A stretch of DNA of 13,240 nt from Omnitrophica WOR_2 bacterium RIFCSPHIGHO2_02_FULL_52_10. Its GTDB lineage: Bacteria; Omnitrophota; Gorgyraeia; Zapsychrales; Zapsychraceae. Below, piece by piece: positions 6,082 to 13,240 of the stretch (positions within the stretch are counted from its first letter, which is position 1; every line of letters starts with the position of its first letter). Made by a program: the position numbers and the translations under genes. A model generated the notes under the pieces. That model was not told the DNA's origin. It saw only the letters and a list, made by a program, of their open reading frames with translations, and did not search any database. The DNA lies in NCBI GenBank assembly GCA_001805655.1, contig MHGR01000032.1, forward strand, positions 1,381 through 14,620, read 5' to 3'.

Positions 6082-6537
6082 TTAAACAATTCCCGTCCAC
6101 CGGACGGCGATCTGCATCACGATATTAGTGTAAGCCCCGGCGATCAAATCATCGGACATGATCCCTTTCGAGCCTTCAAGCTTCTCGAAAAGGTTGACCG
6201 GGACGATTTTGAACATGTCAAAGGCCCTGAACAGGAAAAACGCCGTCACGATGACTGCCGGTGTGAGCGGCAATAAAAAGAAAGCGAGCATCACCCCCGC
6301 CACCTCGTCAATAACGACGCATGGCGGGTCTTTGCGGCCCAAGATTTTTTCCATCCTGCCGCTGACCCGTAACCCCACAATGATCACAGCGGCAAGCGCG
6401 AGCGCATATAAAAAGATGTTCGACTGTAGGACCAGAACCATCAATAGCCCAATGGCGCTGGCCGCGGTGCCCGGGGCCCCCGGGAGATCCCCAACATGAA
6501 ACCACGTGGACAGCAATTTTACGGCTTTATCAGACAC
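6082..6537 (-). CDS. pgpA: phosphatidylglycerophosphatase A
   Basis: PgpA removes the phosphate from phosphatidylglycerol phosphate, the last step of phosphatidylglycerol synthesis, in the cytoplasmic membrane. The 151-residue protein shows the family motifs in order: GDLPGAPGTAAS (16-27), DPPCVVIDEVAG (70-81) and FRAFDMFKIVP (103-113), then EKLEGSKGIMSDDLIAGAYTN (118-138) with the conserved acidic pair. Hydrophobic segments lie between them. The start codon is GTG and overlaps the end of pgsA by 8 bp; no strong Shine-Dalgarno sequence is visible, so translation is probably coupled to pgsA. PgsA makes the substrate of PgpA, so two consecutive steps are encoded in order. Confidence 0.95.
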   Translation of the reverse strand: MSDKAVKLLSTWFHVGDLPGAPGTAASAIGLLMVLVLQSNIFLYALALAAVIIVGLRVSGRMEKILGRKDPPCVVIDEVAGVMLAFFLLPLTPAVIVTAFFLFRAFDMFKIVPVNLFEKLEGSKGIMSDDLIAGAYTNIVMQIAVRWTGIV

Positions 6538-7090
6538 GGAACAGCTCTCTGCGGTTATTCAAAATAAACGAAGCCCCGGACCACAAAGTCAAACCCACGA
6601 CGGCCAGCATGAGCACGTACACCACCGAAGATGCGGCCTTGAACTGGCTTTGGTTCAAAAACTGGCCGGCGATGTTGAATATTATTATTAAATAGACCGC
6701 CACGATTTGCAATACCGTTTTTACTTTTCCGGCGCCTTCGGCCGCCAAGGCCGCGCCCTTGCACACGGCATTCAACCGTAAGACCGTGACAATGACTTCA
6801 CGCGCGCAAATCAGATAAAACATCCATCCGTCGATCAAAGACTTGCTCACGAACATAAAAAAGGCCGACAGCACCAGGAATTTATCGGCAATCGGGTCCA
6901 TGATTTTCCCGAAATTCGTAATCAGGTTATGCTTGCGCGCGATATACCCGTCCAGATAATCCGTGAGCGAAGCGGCCGTAAACAAAATCAGGGCGATCAG
7001 CATCGGCCCCGGCCCATCCTGCAGAAAAAAATAGATGAACATGCCGGCAAGAATCACTCTCAGAACCGTTAGGGCGTTGGGTAGATTCAC
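6530..7090 (-). CDS. pgsA: CDP-diacylglycerol--glycerol-3-phosphate 3-phosphatidyltransferase
   Basis: PgsA joins CDP-diacylglycerol and glycerol 3-phosphate to make phosphatidylglycerol phosphate, the committed step toward acidic phospholipids. The 186-residue membrane protein opens with the typical MNLPNALTVLRVILAG and carries the complete CDP-alcohol phosphatidyltransferase motif from 44 to 69: Asp44, Asp47-Gly48, Ala51-Arg52, Gly61, Asp65 and Asp69. Several hydrophobic helices follow. The start codon is GTG, overlapping the rimO stop by 4 bp (GTGA), with GGAGG (complement of 7095-7099) four bases upstream. The 3' end overlaps pgpA by 8 bp. A rimO-pgsA neighbourhood recurs in several bacterial groups. 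Confidence 0.96.
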   Translation of the reverse strand: MNLPNALTVLRVILAGMFIYFFLQDGPGPMLIALILFTAASLTDYLDGYIARKHNLITNFGKIMDPIADKFLVLSAFFMFVSKSLIDGWMFYLICAREVIVTVLRLNAVCKGAALAAEGAGKVKTVLQIVAVYLIIIFNIAGQFLNQSQFKAASSVVYVLMLAVVGLTLWSGASFILNNRRELFRV

Positions 7091-8385
7091 GCGGCCTCCC
7101 CCACCAGGTCATACTCTAAAGCATCCGTGATCTTAACCGTGACAAAATCACCCGGCTTTAATTTCCTGGCGCTGTGCACGTACACGCTACCGTCCACCTC
7201 GGGGGCATCATACTCGCTGCGCCCCAAATAGACACCTTTTGCCTCTTTCTGCTCCTCATCGACCAAAACTTTCATACTTCTGCCGACCATTTTCTGCTGA
7301 GCGGTCATGGAAATATCGCGTTGAAGTTGCATGAGCCTGTTCATGCGTTCTTTCTTGACGGTTTCGGGGACCTGGCCGGGCATGGCGTAGGCCGGCGTGC
7401 CCTCCTCCCGAGAATACACAAAAACGCCCATTTTGTCAAACCGGGTTTCCTGGACAAAATCCAAAAGCTCCTTGTAATTCCCGGATGTTTCTCCGGGCAA
7501 ACCGACGATGAAGGTGGTGCGGATGCTGGCGCCGGGGATCTTGACCCTGATCTTGCCGATCAATTCCCGTATTTCCCGGGTCGTAATGCCCCGATTCATG
7601 GACTTCAGCAAGTTGTCGCTGATGTGCTGAATCGGCATGTCGATATATTTGCAAATCTTCTCTTCGCCGGCGATGACGTCGATCAACTCATCGGTCACAT
7701 GTGCCGGAAACGTGTATAAAAGCCGTATCCATTGGATGTTCTCCATGGCGGCGGTGATTTCCTTCAGAAGCTTGGCCAGACTCATCTCCCGGTAAATATC
7801 CATGCCGTAAGCCGTGATGTCCTGACCAATCATAAGGACCTCCTTAACCCCGCGCTCATCCAATTGCTTGACCTCCCGGAACACCGATTCCATCGTCCGG
7901 GAAGTGAATTTGCCTTTGATCTTGGGGATGATGCAGAAACTGCACTGGTTATAGCAACTCTCGCAGATTTTCACGTAGGCAAAATGTCCGGGCGTCAATA
8001 AAACCTGCTCGGGAAGCGCCTCCCGGTCCAGCTGCTGCGCTCCGACAATCGCATCGATCCCGTCAAGCTCCCTGATCAGCTCATCGCTGTAACGCTGGGC
8101 CAGGCAGCCGGCGACGATGACTTTCTTCAGTTTCCCCTGCTTTTTCAACTCCAACAATTCGATGATCGTATCAATGGACTCTTTCTTTGCCGCCTCGATA
8201 AAGCCGCACGTGTTCACGATGGCAATGTCCGCGTCGGCCACATCCACGATATGATGGCCGGTGCGCTTTAAATGCCCGAGGATCACCTGGGCATCGACAA
8301 GGTTGCGCGCGCAGCCGAGGTTGATGACGCCGACATTCCTGCCTTGCGCATGACGCTCACTATAAAAATCTTTAATGGTTTTCAT
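7087..8385 (-). CDS. rimO: ribosomal protein S12 methylthiotransferase RimO
   Basis: RimO is a radical-SAM enzyme that adds a methylthio group to an aspartate of ribosomal protein S12. The 432-residue protein has the expected three parts. The N-terminal MTTase domain has cluster cysteines C25 (VGVINLGCARNLVDAQ), C60 (NTCGF) and C94 (VAGCLAQRY). The radical-SAM domain has C144, C148 and C151 in CYNQCSFC followed by IIPKIKG. A C-terminal TRAM-like domain lies at about 365-432. The GCARNLVDAQ form points to RimO rather than MiaB. The ATG at 8385 follows rodZ by 59 bases and lacks a clear Shine-Dalgarno sequence, so the exact start is less certain. The stop overlaps the pgsA start. Confidence 0.95.
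   Translation of the reverse strand: MKTIKDFYSERHAQGRNVGVINLGCARNLVDAQVILGHLKRTGHHIVDVADADIAIVNTCGFIEAAKKESIDTIIELLELKKQGKLKKVIVAGCLAQRYSDELIRELDGIDAIVGAQQLDREALPEQVLLTPGHFAYVKICESCYNQCSFCIIPKIKGKFTSRTMESVFREVKQLDERGVKEVLMIGQDITAYGMDIYREMSLAKLLKEITAAMENIQWIRLLYTFPAHVTDELIDVIAGEEKICKYIDMPIQHISDNLLKSMNRGITTREIRELIGKIRVKIPGASIRTTFIVGLPGETSGNYKELLDFVQETRFDKMGVFVYSREEGTPAYAMPGQVPETVKKERMNRLMQLQRDISMTAQQKMVGRSMKVLVDEEQKEAKGVYLGRSEYDAPEVDGSVYVHSARKLKPGDFVTVKITDALEYDLVGEAA
7095..7099 (-). promoter_or_regulatory. ribosome binding site for the pgsA GTG start
   Basis: GGAGG, inside a longer G-rich stretch in the last codons of rimO, precedes the pgsA GTG at 7090-7088 by four bases. It supports the GTG as the true start and translational coupling with rimO. 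Confidence 0.7.
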
Positions 8386-8444
8386 GGATGCTTTTGGGGG
8401 ATTAATTTAAAACAATGGTTAACCGAGAACGCGCGGGGAGCGCT

Positions 8445-9461
8445 TTACTGCTTGACAGCCAGGCCGCTTGCCGTGATCACGACTCTCGACACGTTGCGTT
8501 CCTTTCGGCCGAGCGTGCCGATCATTTTGCCGTTCAGTTCGAATTCCAGCTGGTTGATGTTCCGGCCGGAAATCTCGATCTCTTCGTCAGCGGCCCAGGT
8601 TTCGACCGCGCCAGTGCGCAGGGTCGATTGAAATATGATCCTTCCGTCCGTTTTCACGCGCAACCAGCTGTTTTGGTTGGCACGCACGGTTAAAATGACA
8701 TTCTTCTGCACGGTAACGGGAGGCGCGACAACTTCAGGCTTGACGGGTTTTGGCAGGGGCGAAGCGGGAACGGCCTGGGCTTTCGGCTCGGCCACGGGTG
8801 TCTTGCCGGGGGTGATTTTCGGAGCCACGAGCTTCGGAGTTTCCGTGACCACCTCTGTTCGTTTCATTTCCGCGACCTTCTTAACTTCCTTTTTGACCGG
8901 AGCAACTGCCGCCGGGGCCTCGGACTCCTTCGGCTTAGAAACAACCGGCTCCCAAGACTTAACCAAAGCGGCAAACTTGATCAAAACGATCACTACCAGC
9001 AGGAACCCCGCAATAATAACCAATTGCTGCTTGCGCCGCCGCGTGAAGACCTGGCCGACCCAGCGGGGTAACTCAAATTCGTCCGCAACCGGCGCGACAT
9101 GCTTGGGGAGAGTCTCAGGCTTAAAATCGATCGTTATTTGCGCGAGGTCGATATTCAGGTAATTCGCGTACATCTTCACGAAGCCTTTGTAATAGAACGG
9201 CGAGAGCATGCGAACCTGGTAACCCTCTTCGATGGCCCGTAACGCATCCAAGGGGATTTTTGTCGCCTCGTGCACGATTTCCAGCGACAGCCCCTGCGAC
9301 TCGCGCGCCTTCTTTAAGATCGCCCCCACGCTTCTTATGCTCTCGTCCTTGGGGGATTCGCCTTTTCCCGGCGCGCCCTGGGCATCCGATGCCGCGAAAG
9401 CTCCCAGATCATCGTCCCGCGATATCTCTTCTTCGTCAAATTTTCCGATACGTCTATTCAT
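8445..9461 (-). CDS. rodZ: RodZ-like cell-shape protein (cytoplasmic HTH, one TM, periplasmic domain)
   Basis: RodZ links the MreB cytoskeleton to the wall-elongation machinery. From the Met at 9461 the product is 338 residues. It has an acidic N-terminus (to about 45) and an HTH_25 domain at about 46-115, with VGAILKKARESQGLSLEIVHEATKI-type sequence and YYKGFVKMYANYL. A basic stretch RRRKQQ precedes a single TM at 147-167. A Lys/Pro/Ala-rich linker follows to about 250, then a C-terminal beta domain near 255-338. The frame is open to an upstream ATG at 9548, but that lies inside ftsK and adds unrelated residues. The 9461 ATG has GGGGGAAGGA just before it and overlaps the ftsK end by 8 bp, so I chose it. 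Confidence 0.88.
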   Translation of the reverse strand: MNRRIGKFDEEEISRDDDLGAFAASDAQGAPGKGESPKDESIRSVGAILKKARESQGLSLEIVHEATKIPLDALRAIEEGYQVRMLSPFYYKGFVKMYANYLNIDLAQITIDFKPETLPKHVAPVADEFELPRWVGQVFTRRRKQQLVIIAGFLLVVIVLIKFAALVKSWEPVVSKPKESEAPAAVAPVKKEVKKVAEMKRTEVVTETPKLVAPKITPGKTPVAEPKAQAVPASPLPKPVKPEVVAPPVTVQKNVILTVRANQNSWLRVKTDGRIIFQSTLRTGAVETWAADEEIEISGRNINQLEFELNGKMIGTLGRKERNVSRVVITASGLAVKQ

Positions 9462-11700
9462 TGTCCTTCCCCCGCGTATGATCCAGCAGCCATTGCTCCC
9501 GGTCAACAAGGATTTCCCTCGGCTTACTGCCGCAGTACGGCCCGACAATCCCGGCCTGCTCCATCATGTCGATTAACCGCGCCGCGCGCGTATAGCCCAA
9601 ACGCATTCTTCTCTGTAAAATGGACACCGACGCCTGGTTGGTTTCAATCACCAGGCGCACGGCTTCATCATAGTATTCGTCGTATTGGTCCGCGTCTCCG
9701 GTGCCCGCGCTGGTTTGCTGGGCCGTGATGCTTTCATTATACATCGGGGCCTGCTGATCCTTAATGAACTGGATGACCTTGGCGATTTCCTCGTCCCTGA
9801 CGAAACTGCACTGCCCCCGCGTCGGCTTGGCATCCCCCGGCCGGATGAACAGCATGTCCCCTTTGCCCAATAATGTTTCCGCGCCGTTCATGTCCAAGAC
9901 GGTGCGGGAATCAACCTTCGAAGCGACCTTGAACGATATGCGCGCCGGGAAGTTGGCCTTGATCACGCCGGTTATGACATCCACCGAGGGCCGCTGTGTG
10001 GCCAGAATCATGTGGATCCCGACGGCGCGGGATAACTGCGCAATGCGCGTGATCGCGCTTTCCACCGTCTTGGCCGAGACCTGCATCAGATCCGCCAACT
10101 CATCGATAATGACCACGATGTAGGGCATATACTGACCGCGGGCATTATAGGCCTTGATATTTCGCACGCCTTCTTTGGACAGCTTCCGGTAGCGGGATTC
10201 CATTTCCGCGACGACCCAGTTTAAAACTCCGGACGCCTTTCTCGTGTCCGTGACCACCGGACAGAGCAAATGGGGGATGTCGTTGAATTGGGCCAATTCG
10301 ACCATCTTGGGGTCGACCATGACAAATTTCACTTCGTCCGGAGATGCGTTAAGCAGCATGGACATGATGATCCCGTTGACGCAAACCGTCTTTCCCGATC
10401 CGGTTGTCCCGGCAATCATCAAGTGCGGCATTTCCGCCAAATCGGCAATCATCGGTTTGCCCGCGATGTCCTTGCCCAAAGATAAAGTCAATTTGGACGG
10501 GGAGGAATGAAACTGGCTCGTTGAAAGGACATCCTTGAGATAAACCGTCGACATATCCGTGTTGGGCACCTCGATCCCCACCCTGTTCTTTCCGGGGATG
10601 GGGGCCACGATCCTCACGGCCACGGCCCGCATCGTTAGAGCGATATTATCGGCCAGGTTCGTGATCTTTTGCACCTTCACTCCCGGCGCGGGCTCCAATT
10701 CATAGCGCGTGATGGCCGGACCGCGCTCTATATCCGCCACCCGGACACTGACGCCGAACTCCCGGAGCGTTTCTTCGAGCAACTGAGCGCCGTTGATCAG
10801 GCTGTCTTGAATCTTATGGGTCGGAATTTTGGGGGGATCCTGCAGCAAATCGATGGACGGTAAATGGTATTCCCCAACCAGCTTAGATTCCACGCCTTCA
10901 TGGGCATCAACGGCTTTTTCGTCCTGGGGTGCCAGGTGAATCCTTGGCTTTGCCGGCTTTGGAGTCTCCGTTATGGGTACATCCACCTGCGATTTTCTTT
11001 CATCCTCATAATCCTCCCGCGCCACCCCATCCTGTTGCTCTTCTTTGACCTTGGCTTTCAATTTTTCTCTCAAGCTTGGCTCCCCTACGGCCTGAGGAAT
11101 TGTCGGTTTGTCTTTTACCGCATAATCCATTTCCCGGCGCGCCTGGAACTTGTCATAGAGCGACGCCGTTGTGATATGCAAGCGCTCCGCAATCCCCACA
11201 AACAAGGAAGAAACCAGAAATTCCCCAGCTATGATCAGGGCCCCGGTGCCCAACATCAACAAAATCGTGTAGGCCCCAATCACTCCGATGCCGCGGACAA
11301 GAGAATCGGCGATCAGCACCCCCGCGACCCCGGCCCGCTGAAATCGTAGGACGGACTCCTGCGCGCCCGTCATGCTGAGCAACGAGCTCAGGACACAGAA
11401 CAGGATGATAAAACTTAAGAACTTAGCTGCCGTGAATTGCAGTTCCCTGGACGCAAACTTGTTCCAGCTCCAAAAGAATAGAAACATGACCAGCGCATAA
11501 GCGCTGTAACCGAATAAAAACAAGAGGGAACCGGCAATATAAGCGCCAGTTATGCGGATGAGGTTCTTGGCAGGAACATTCGGATTGGAAGTGAACCAGG
11601 ACAGGTCGTCCGGGATAAATGAAACCAGGCTGGTAAAGATAATGATACCGAATGCAAAGATGATTATGGCCTTAATTTCATCGATGTGCTCTTTGGTCAT
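9454..11700 (-). CDS. ftsK: FtsK/SpoIIIE-family DNA translocase
   Basis: FtsK is a septum-anchored ATPase that pumps chromosomal DNA and helps dimer resolution during division. The 748-residue protein has about four membrane segments within residues 8-170, then a charged linker to about 275, shorter than in E. coli FtsK. The alpha/beta motor follows, with Walker A GTTGSGKT at 431-438, DPKMVELAQFNDIPHL (463-478), Walker B IIDELADLM (531-539) and LATQRPSVDVITG (566-578). A C-terminal gamma winged-helix domain at about 676-735 (VSILQRRMRLGYTRAARLIDMME) normally reads polar DNA motifs. The ATG has AAGG seven bases upstream and lies 29 bases after pnp. The length resembles Gram-positive SpoIIIE/FtsK proteins. 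Confidence 0.97.
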   Translation of the reverse strand: MTKEHIDEIKAIIIFAFGIIIFTSLVSFIPDDLSWFTSNPNVPAKNLIRITGAYIAGSLLFLFGYSAYALVMFLFFWSWNKFASRELQFTAAKFLSFIILFCVLSSLLSMTGAQESVLRFQRAGVAGVLIADSLVRGIGVIGAYTILLMLGTGALIIAGEFLVSSLFVGIAERLHITTASLYDKFQARREMDYAVKDKPTIPQAVGEPSLREKLKAKVKEEQQDGVAREDYEDERKSQVDVPITETPKPAKPRIHLAPQDEKAVDAHEGVESKLVGEYHLPSIDLLQDPPKIPTHKIQDSLINGAQLLEETLREFGVSVRVADIERGPAITRYELEPAPGVKVQKITNLADNIALTMRAVAVRIVAPIPGKNRVGIEVPNTDMSTVYLKDVLSTSQFHSSPSKLTLSLGKDIAGKPMIADLAEMPHLMIAGTTGSGKTVCVNGIIMSMLLNASPDEVKFVMVDPKMVELAQFNDIPHLLCPVVTDTRKASGVLNWVVAEMESRYRKLSKEGVRNIKAYNARGQYMPYIVVIIDELADLMQVSAKTVESAITRIAQLSRAVGIHMILATQRPSVDVITGVIKANFPARISFKVASKVDSRTVLDMNGAETLLGKGDMLFIRPGDAKPTRGQCSFVRDEEIAKVIQFIKDQQAPMYNESITAQQTSAGTGDADQYDEYYDEAVRLVIETNQASVSILQRRMRLGYTRAARLIDMMEQAGIVGPYCGSKPREILVDREQWLLDHTRGKDNE

Positions 11701-11729
11701 GAAAGTGCCTTGAAGGCCTATGAACCCTG

Positions 11730-13240
11730 CTATTTTCTTGAAGTCGCTTCGGCTTGTTTGCGGCTGAGGTTAATCCGTTTCATTTTATCGATTTCGATGA
11801 GCTTTACTTTGAAACGGTCCCCAACCTTGCACACCGCGCTCATATCCTTGACATACTCATCAGAAAATTCGGAAACATGCACCAGACCCTGCTTGCCGGG
11901 CATGAATTCGCAAAAGGCGCCGAAATTCGCGACTTTAGCGACGACGGCATCATAGATCCCGCCTATTTCGGGCTCCTCGACCAAGCCATTGATATAGTCA
12001 AGCGCTTTTTGAGCGGAATCACGGTTAACCGCGGCGATCAAAACCGTCCCCTCATCATCGATATCGATGGAGTCGCAGCCCGTTTGCTCAATGATTTTTT
12101 TGATCATTTTGCCGCCGGGGCCGATGACTTCCCCGATCTTGTCAACGGGTACCTGCGTGCTCATGATGCGCGGCGCAAAGCTGGAAATTTCCGGTTTCGG
12201 CTTGGCGATGACGTTTCTCATGTTTTCCAGAATTATGGCCCTGGCTTCTTCTGCCTGCTCAATGCCTTGAGCCAGGACATCGATCGCCACCCCCGGGATT
12301 TTGAGATCCAACTGAATGGCGGTGATGCCGTTTTTCGTCCCGGCGATCTTGAAATCCATGTCGCCGAAATGATCTTCAAGGCCCATGATGTCCGTCAATA
12401 ACCTGTATTGGCTGTCTTTGGTGACCAGCCCGATGGATATCCCGGCCACGATTTCCTTGATGGGCACGCCGGCCGCCATCAAACTCAAGCAGCCCGCGCA
12501 GACGCTGGCCATGCTCGATGAGCCGTTCGACTCCAAAATCTCCGAGACGATGCGGACCGTGTAAGGAAACTCTTCCTTGCTCGGCATGACCGCTTTCAAG
12601 GCCTTGGCGGCCAAAGCGCCGTGGCCGATCTCGCGCCGTCCCGGACCGCGCATCGGTTTTGTTTCCCCGACGCTGAAGGAAGGAAAGTTATAATGCAGCA
12701 TGAAATTGTTATACGACAGGCCGTCCAGCGCCTCGACCATCTGCTCATCGCGCCGGGTGCCCAGCGTCACGACGGCCAGGCTCTGCGTTTGCCCGCGCGT
12801 AAATAAACTGGAACCGTGGGTCCTGGGCAGCACGTCGATTTCAGAGCAGACATCGCGGATATCCTTTAAACCCCGGCCATCGGCGCGCTTTTTTTCTTCA
12901 AAGATCAGGCGGCGCACTTCCTCGTATTCAATTTGATCGAATAACGTCTTGATATGCCCGAGCGGGATCTCCCCGTCCTCTCCTTTAAAATCTTCAAACA
13001 CGGACATATCACTTAAAATCTCATCCAGAAGTGCGTTGAGGGCTTCTTCCCGCTGTTCCTTCTCCCCGATCTTATAAATACTCGTCAGCCGCTTGCCGAC
13101 CAGTTCGGTAATCTTGCTCTTTAACTGCGGATGAGGGTTGAACAACTCGACGGCGGTCTTTTTCTGCGCGGCCCGCTTGCCAAATTCGATTTGGATTTCC
13201 CGCACCGGCTGGAGCTGCTTGCCGGCATACCGGAGCGCTT
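11730..13240 (-). CDS. pnp: polyribonucleotide nucleotidyltransferase (PNPase), 5' end outside the window
   Basis: PNPase degrades RNA 3' to 5' by phosphorolysis and belongs to the RNA-turnover machinery. The frame stays open through the window edge, and the bases after 13205 continue with ALRYAGKQLQPV; the GTG at 13205 is therefore an internal Val, not a start. About 500 C-terminal residues are present out of roughly 700. Counting from 13205: an alpha-helical linker (to about 105), then the second RNase PH core with KRADGRG, FTRGQTQSLAVVTLG (135-149), SNGSSSMAS (226-234) and the catalytic acidic GDMDFK (281-286). A KH domain with GPGG at 362-365 and an S1 domain at about 415-483 follow. It ends soon after S1, without a long tail. 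ftsK follows after 29 bases. Confidence 0.97.
   Translation of the reverse strand, partial: ALRYAGKQLQPVREIQIEFGKRAAQKKTAVELFNPHPQLKSKITELVGKRLTSIYKIGEKEQREEALNALLDEILSDMSVFEDFKGEDGEIPLGHIKTLFDQIEYEEVRRLIFEEKKRADGRGLKDIRDVCSEIDVLPRTHGSSLFTRGQTQSLAVVTLGTRRDEQMVEALDGLSYNNFMLHYNFPSFSVGETKPMRGPGRREIGHGALAAKALKAVMPSKEEFPYTVRIVSEILESNGSSSMASVCAGCLSLMAAGVPIKEIVAGISIGLVTKDSQYRLLTDIMGLEDHFGDMDFKIAGTKNGITAIQLDLKIPGVAIDVLAQGIEQAEEARAIILENMRNVIAKPKPEISSFAPRIMSTQVPVDKIGEVIGPGGKMIKKIIEQTGCDSIDIDDEGTVLIAAVNRDSAQKALDYINGLVEEPEIGGIYDAVVAKVANFGAFCEFMPGKQGLVHVSEFSDEYVKDMSAVCKVGDRFKVKLIEIDKMKRINLSRKQAEATSRK

Noticed and set aside
7174..7719. 181-codon plus-strand open frame inside rimO
   Set aside because: It is antisense to conserved RimO sequence, is rich in His/Asp as expected from a reversed frame, and has no ribosome binding site or family match.
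8430..8443. Small GC-rich hairpin (GCGC/GCGC) between rodZ and rimO as a terminator
   Set aside because: The stem is only about four base pairs with no proper U-run in the minus direction, so rimO is probably still in the operon.
9462..9548. Upstream ATG giving a 29-residue longer RodZ
   Set aside because: It lies deep inside ftsK, adds residues unlike the family, and the ATG at 9461 has a purine-rich ribosome binding site and a usual short overlap.
11754..12401. 215-codon plus-strand open frame inside pnp
   Set aside because: It is antisense to conserved PNPase domains and has no recognisable protein features; it arises from codon bias.
13203..13205. GTG as the start of pnp
   Set aside because: PNPase is about 700 residues, the frame is open to the window edge, and the upstream codons read as family sequence; the GTG encodes an internal Val.
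1..13240. Defence island, prophage, insertion sequence, CRISPR array or tRNA
   Set aside because: I saw no transposase, integrase, direct-repeat array, tRNA-like cloverleaf or nuclease/toxin gene; every long frame is accounted for by ordinary chromosomal genes.

Overview
The window is dense bacterial chromosomal DNA. It carries eleven complete genes, two genes cut by the window edges, and no visible RNA gene, CRISPR array or mobile element. No gap between genes exceeds about 225 bases. The protein set is housekeeping-type: PNPase, FtsK, RodZ, RimO, PgsA, PgpA, a YccA-type Bax-inhibitor protein, RibB, PncC/CinA and ThpR. Nothing looks recently transferred. Gene order and protein style remind me of uncultured, probably diderm lineages such as Omnitrophota, but this is an impression and not a computed placement.

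Left end: the 5' part of ribB (riboflavin synthesis) runs leftward out of the window. A 225-base AT-rich gap separates it from rightward pncC (CinA C-terminal family) and thpR (2H phosphoesterase). The gap holds two good sigma70-type promoters that point apart and share nearly the same -35 hexamer. The pncC promoter lies so close to its ATG that the message is probably leaderless.

1.5-5.2 kb: a possible glycan or lipid-sugar module. Two abutting rightward genes encode an unrecognised three-TM protein and a GT-C (GT39-like) polytopic glycosyltransferase. The second overlaps tail-to-tail by 55 bp with a leftward gene that fuses a SAM methyltransferase to a DPM-like GT2 glycosyltransferase. GT2 enzymes of this kind make polyprenyl-phosphate sugars, which GT-C enzymes use, so a shared pathway is plausible but inferred.

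5.2-13.2 kb: a leftward run reads, in transcription order, pnp (3' part), ftsK, rodZ, rimO, pgsA, pgpA, yccA-like, then the methyltransferase-GT2 fusion. Several junctions overlap (ftsK/rodZ 8 bp, rimO/pgsA 4 bp, pgsA/pgpA 8 bp), which supports one operon. It links RNA turnover, chromosome segregation, cell shape, ribosome modification and phosphatidylglycerol synthesis. The one sizeable internal gap, 92 bases before the yccA-like gene, contains nested and competing inverted repeats that could form a regulatory or processing RNA structure.

I found no clear new defence or mobile system. The most interesting items are the shared -35 divergent promoter with a leaderless pncC, the methyltransferase-GT2 fusion facing the GT-C pair, the unrecognised membrane partner, and the structured leader before the yccA-like gene.
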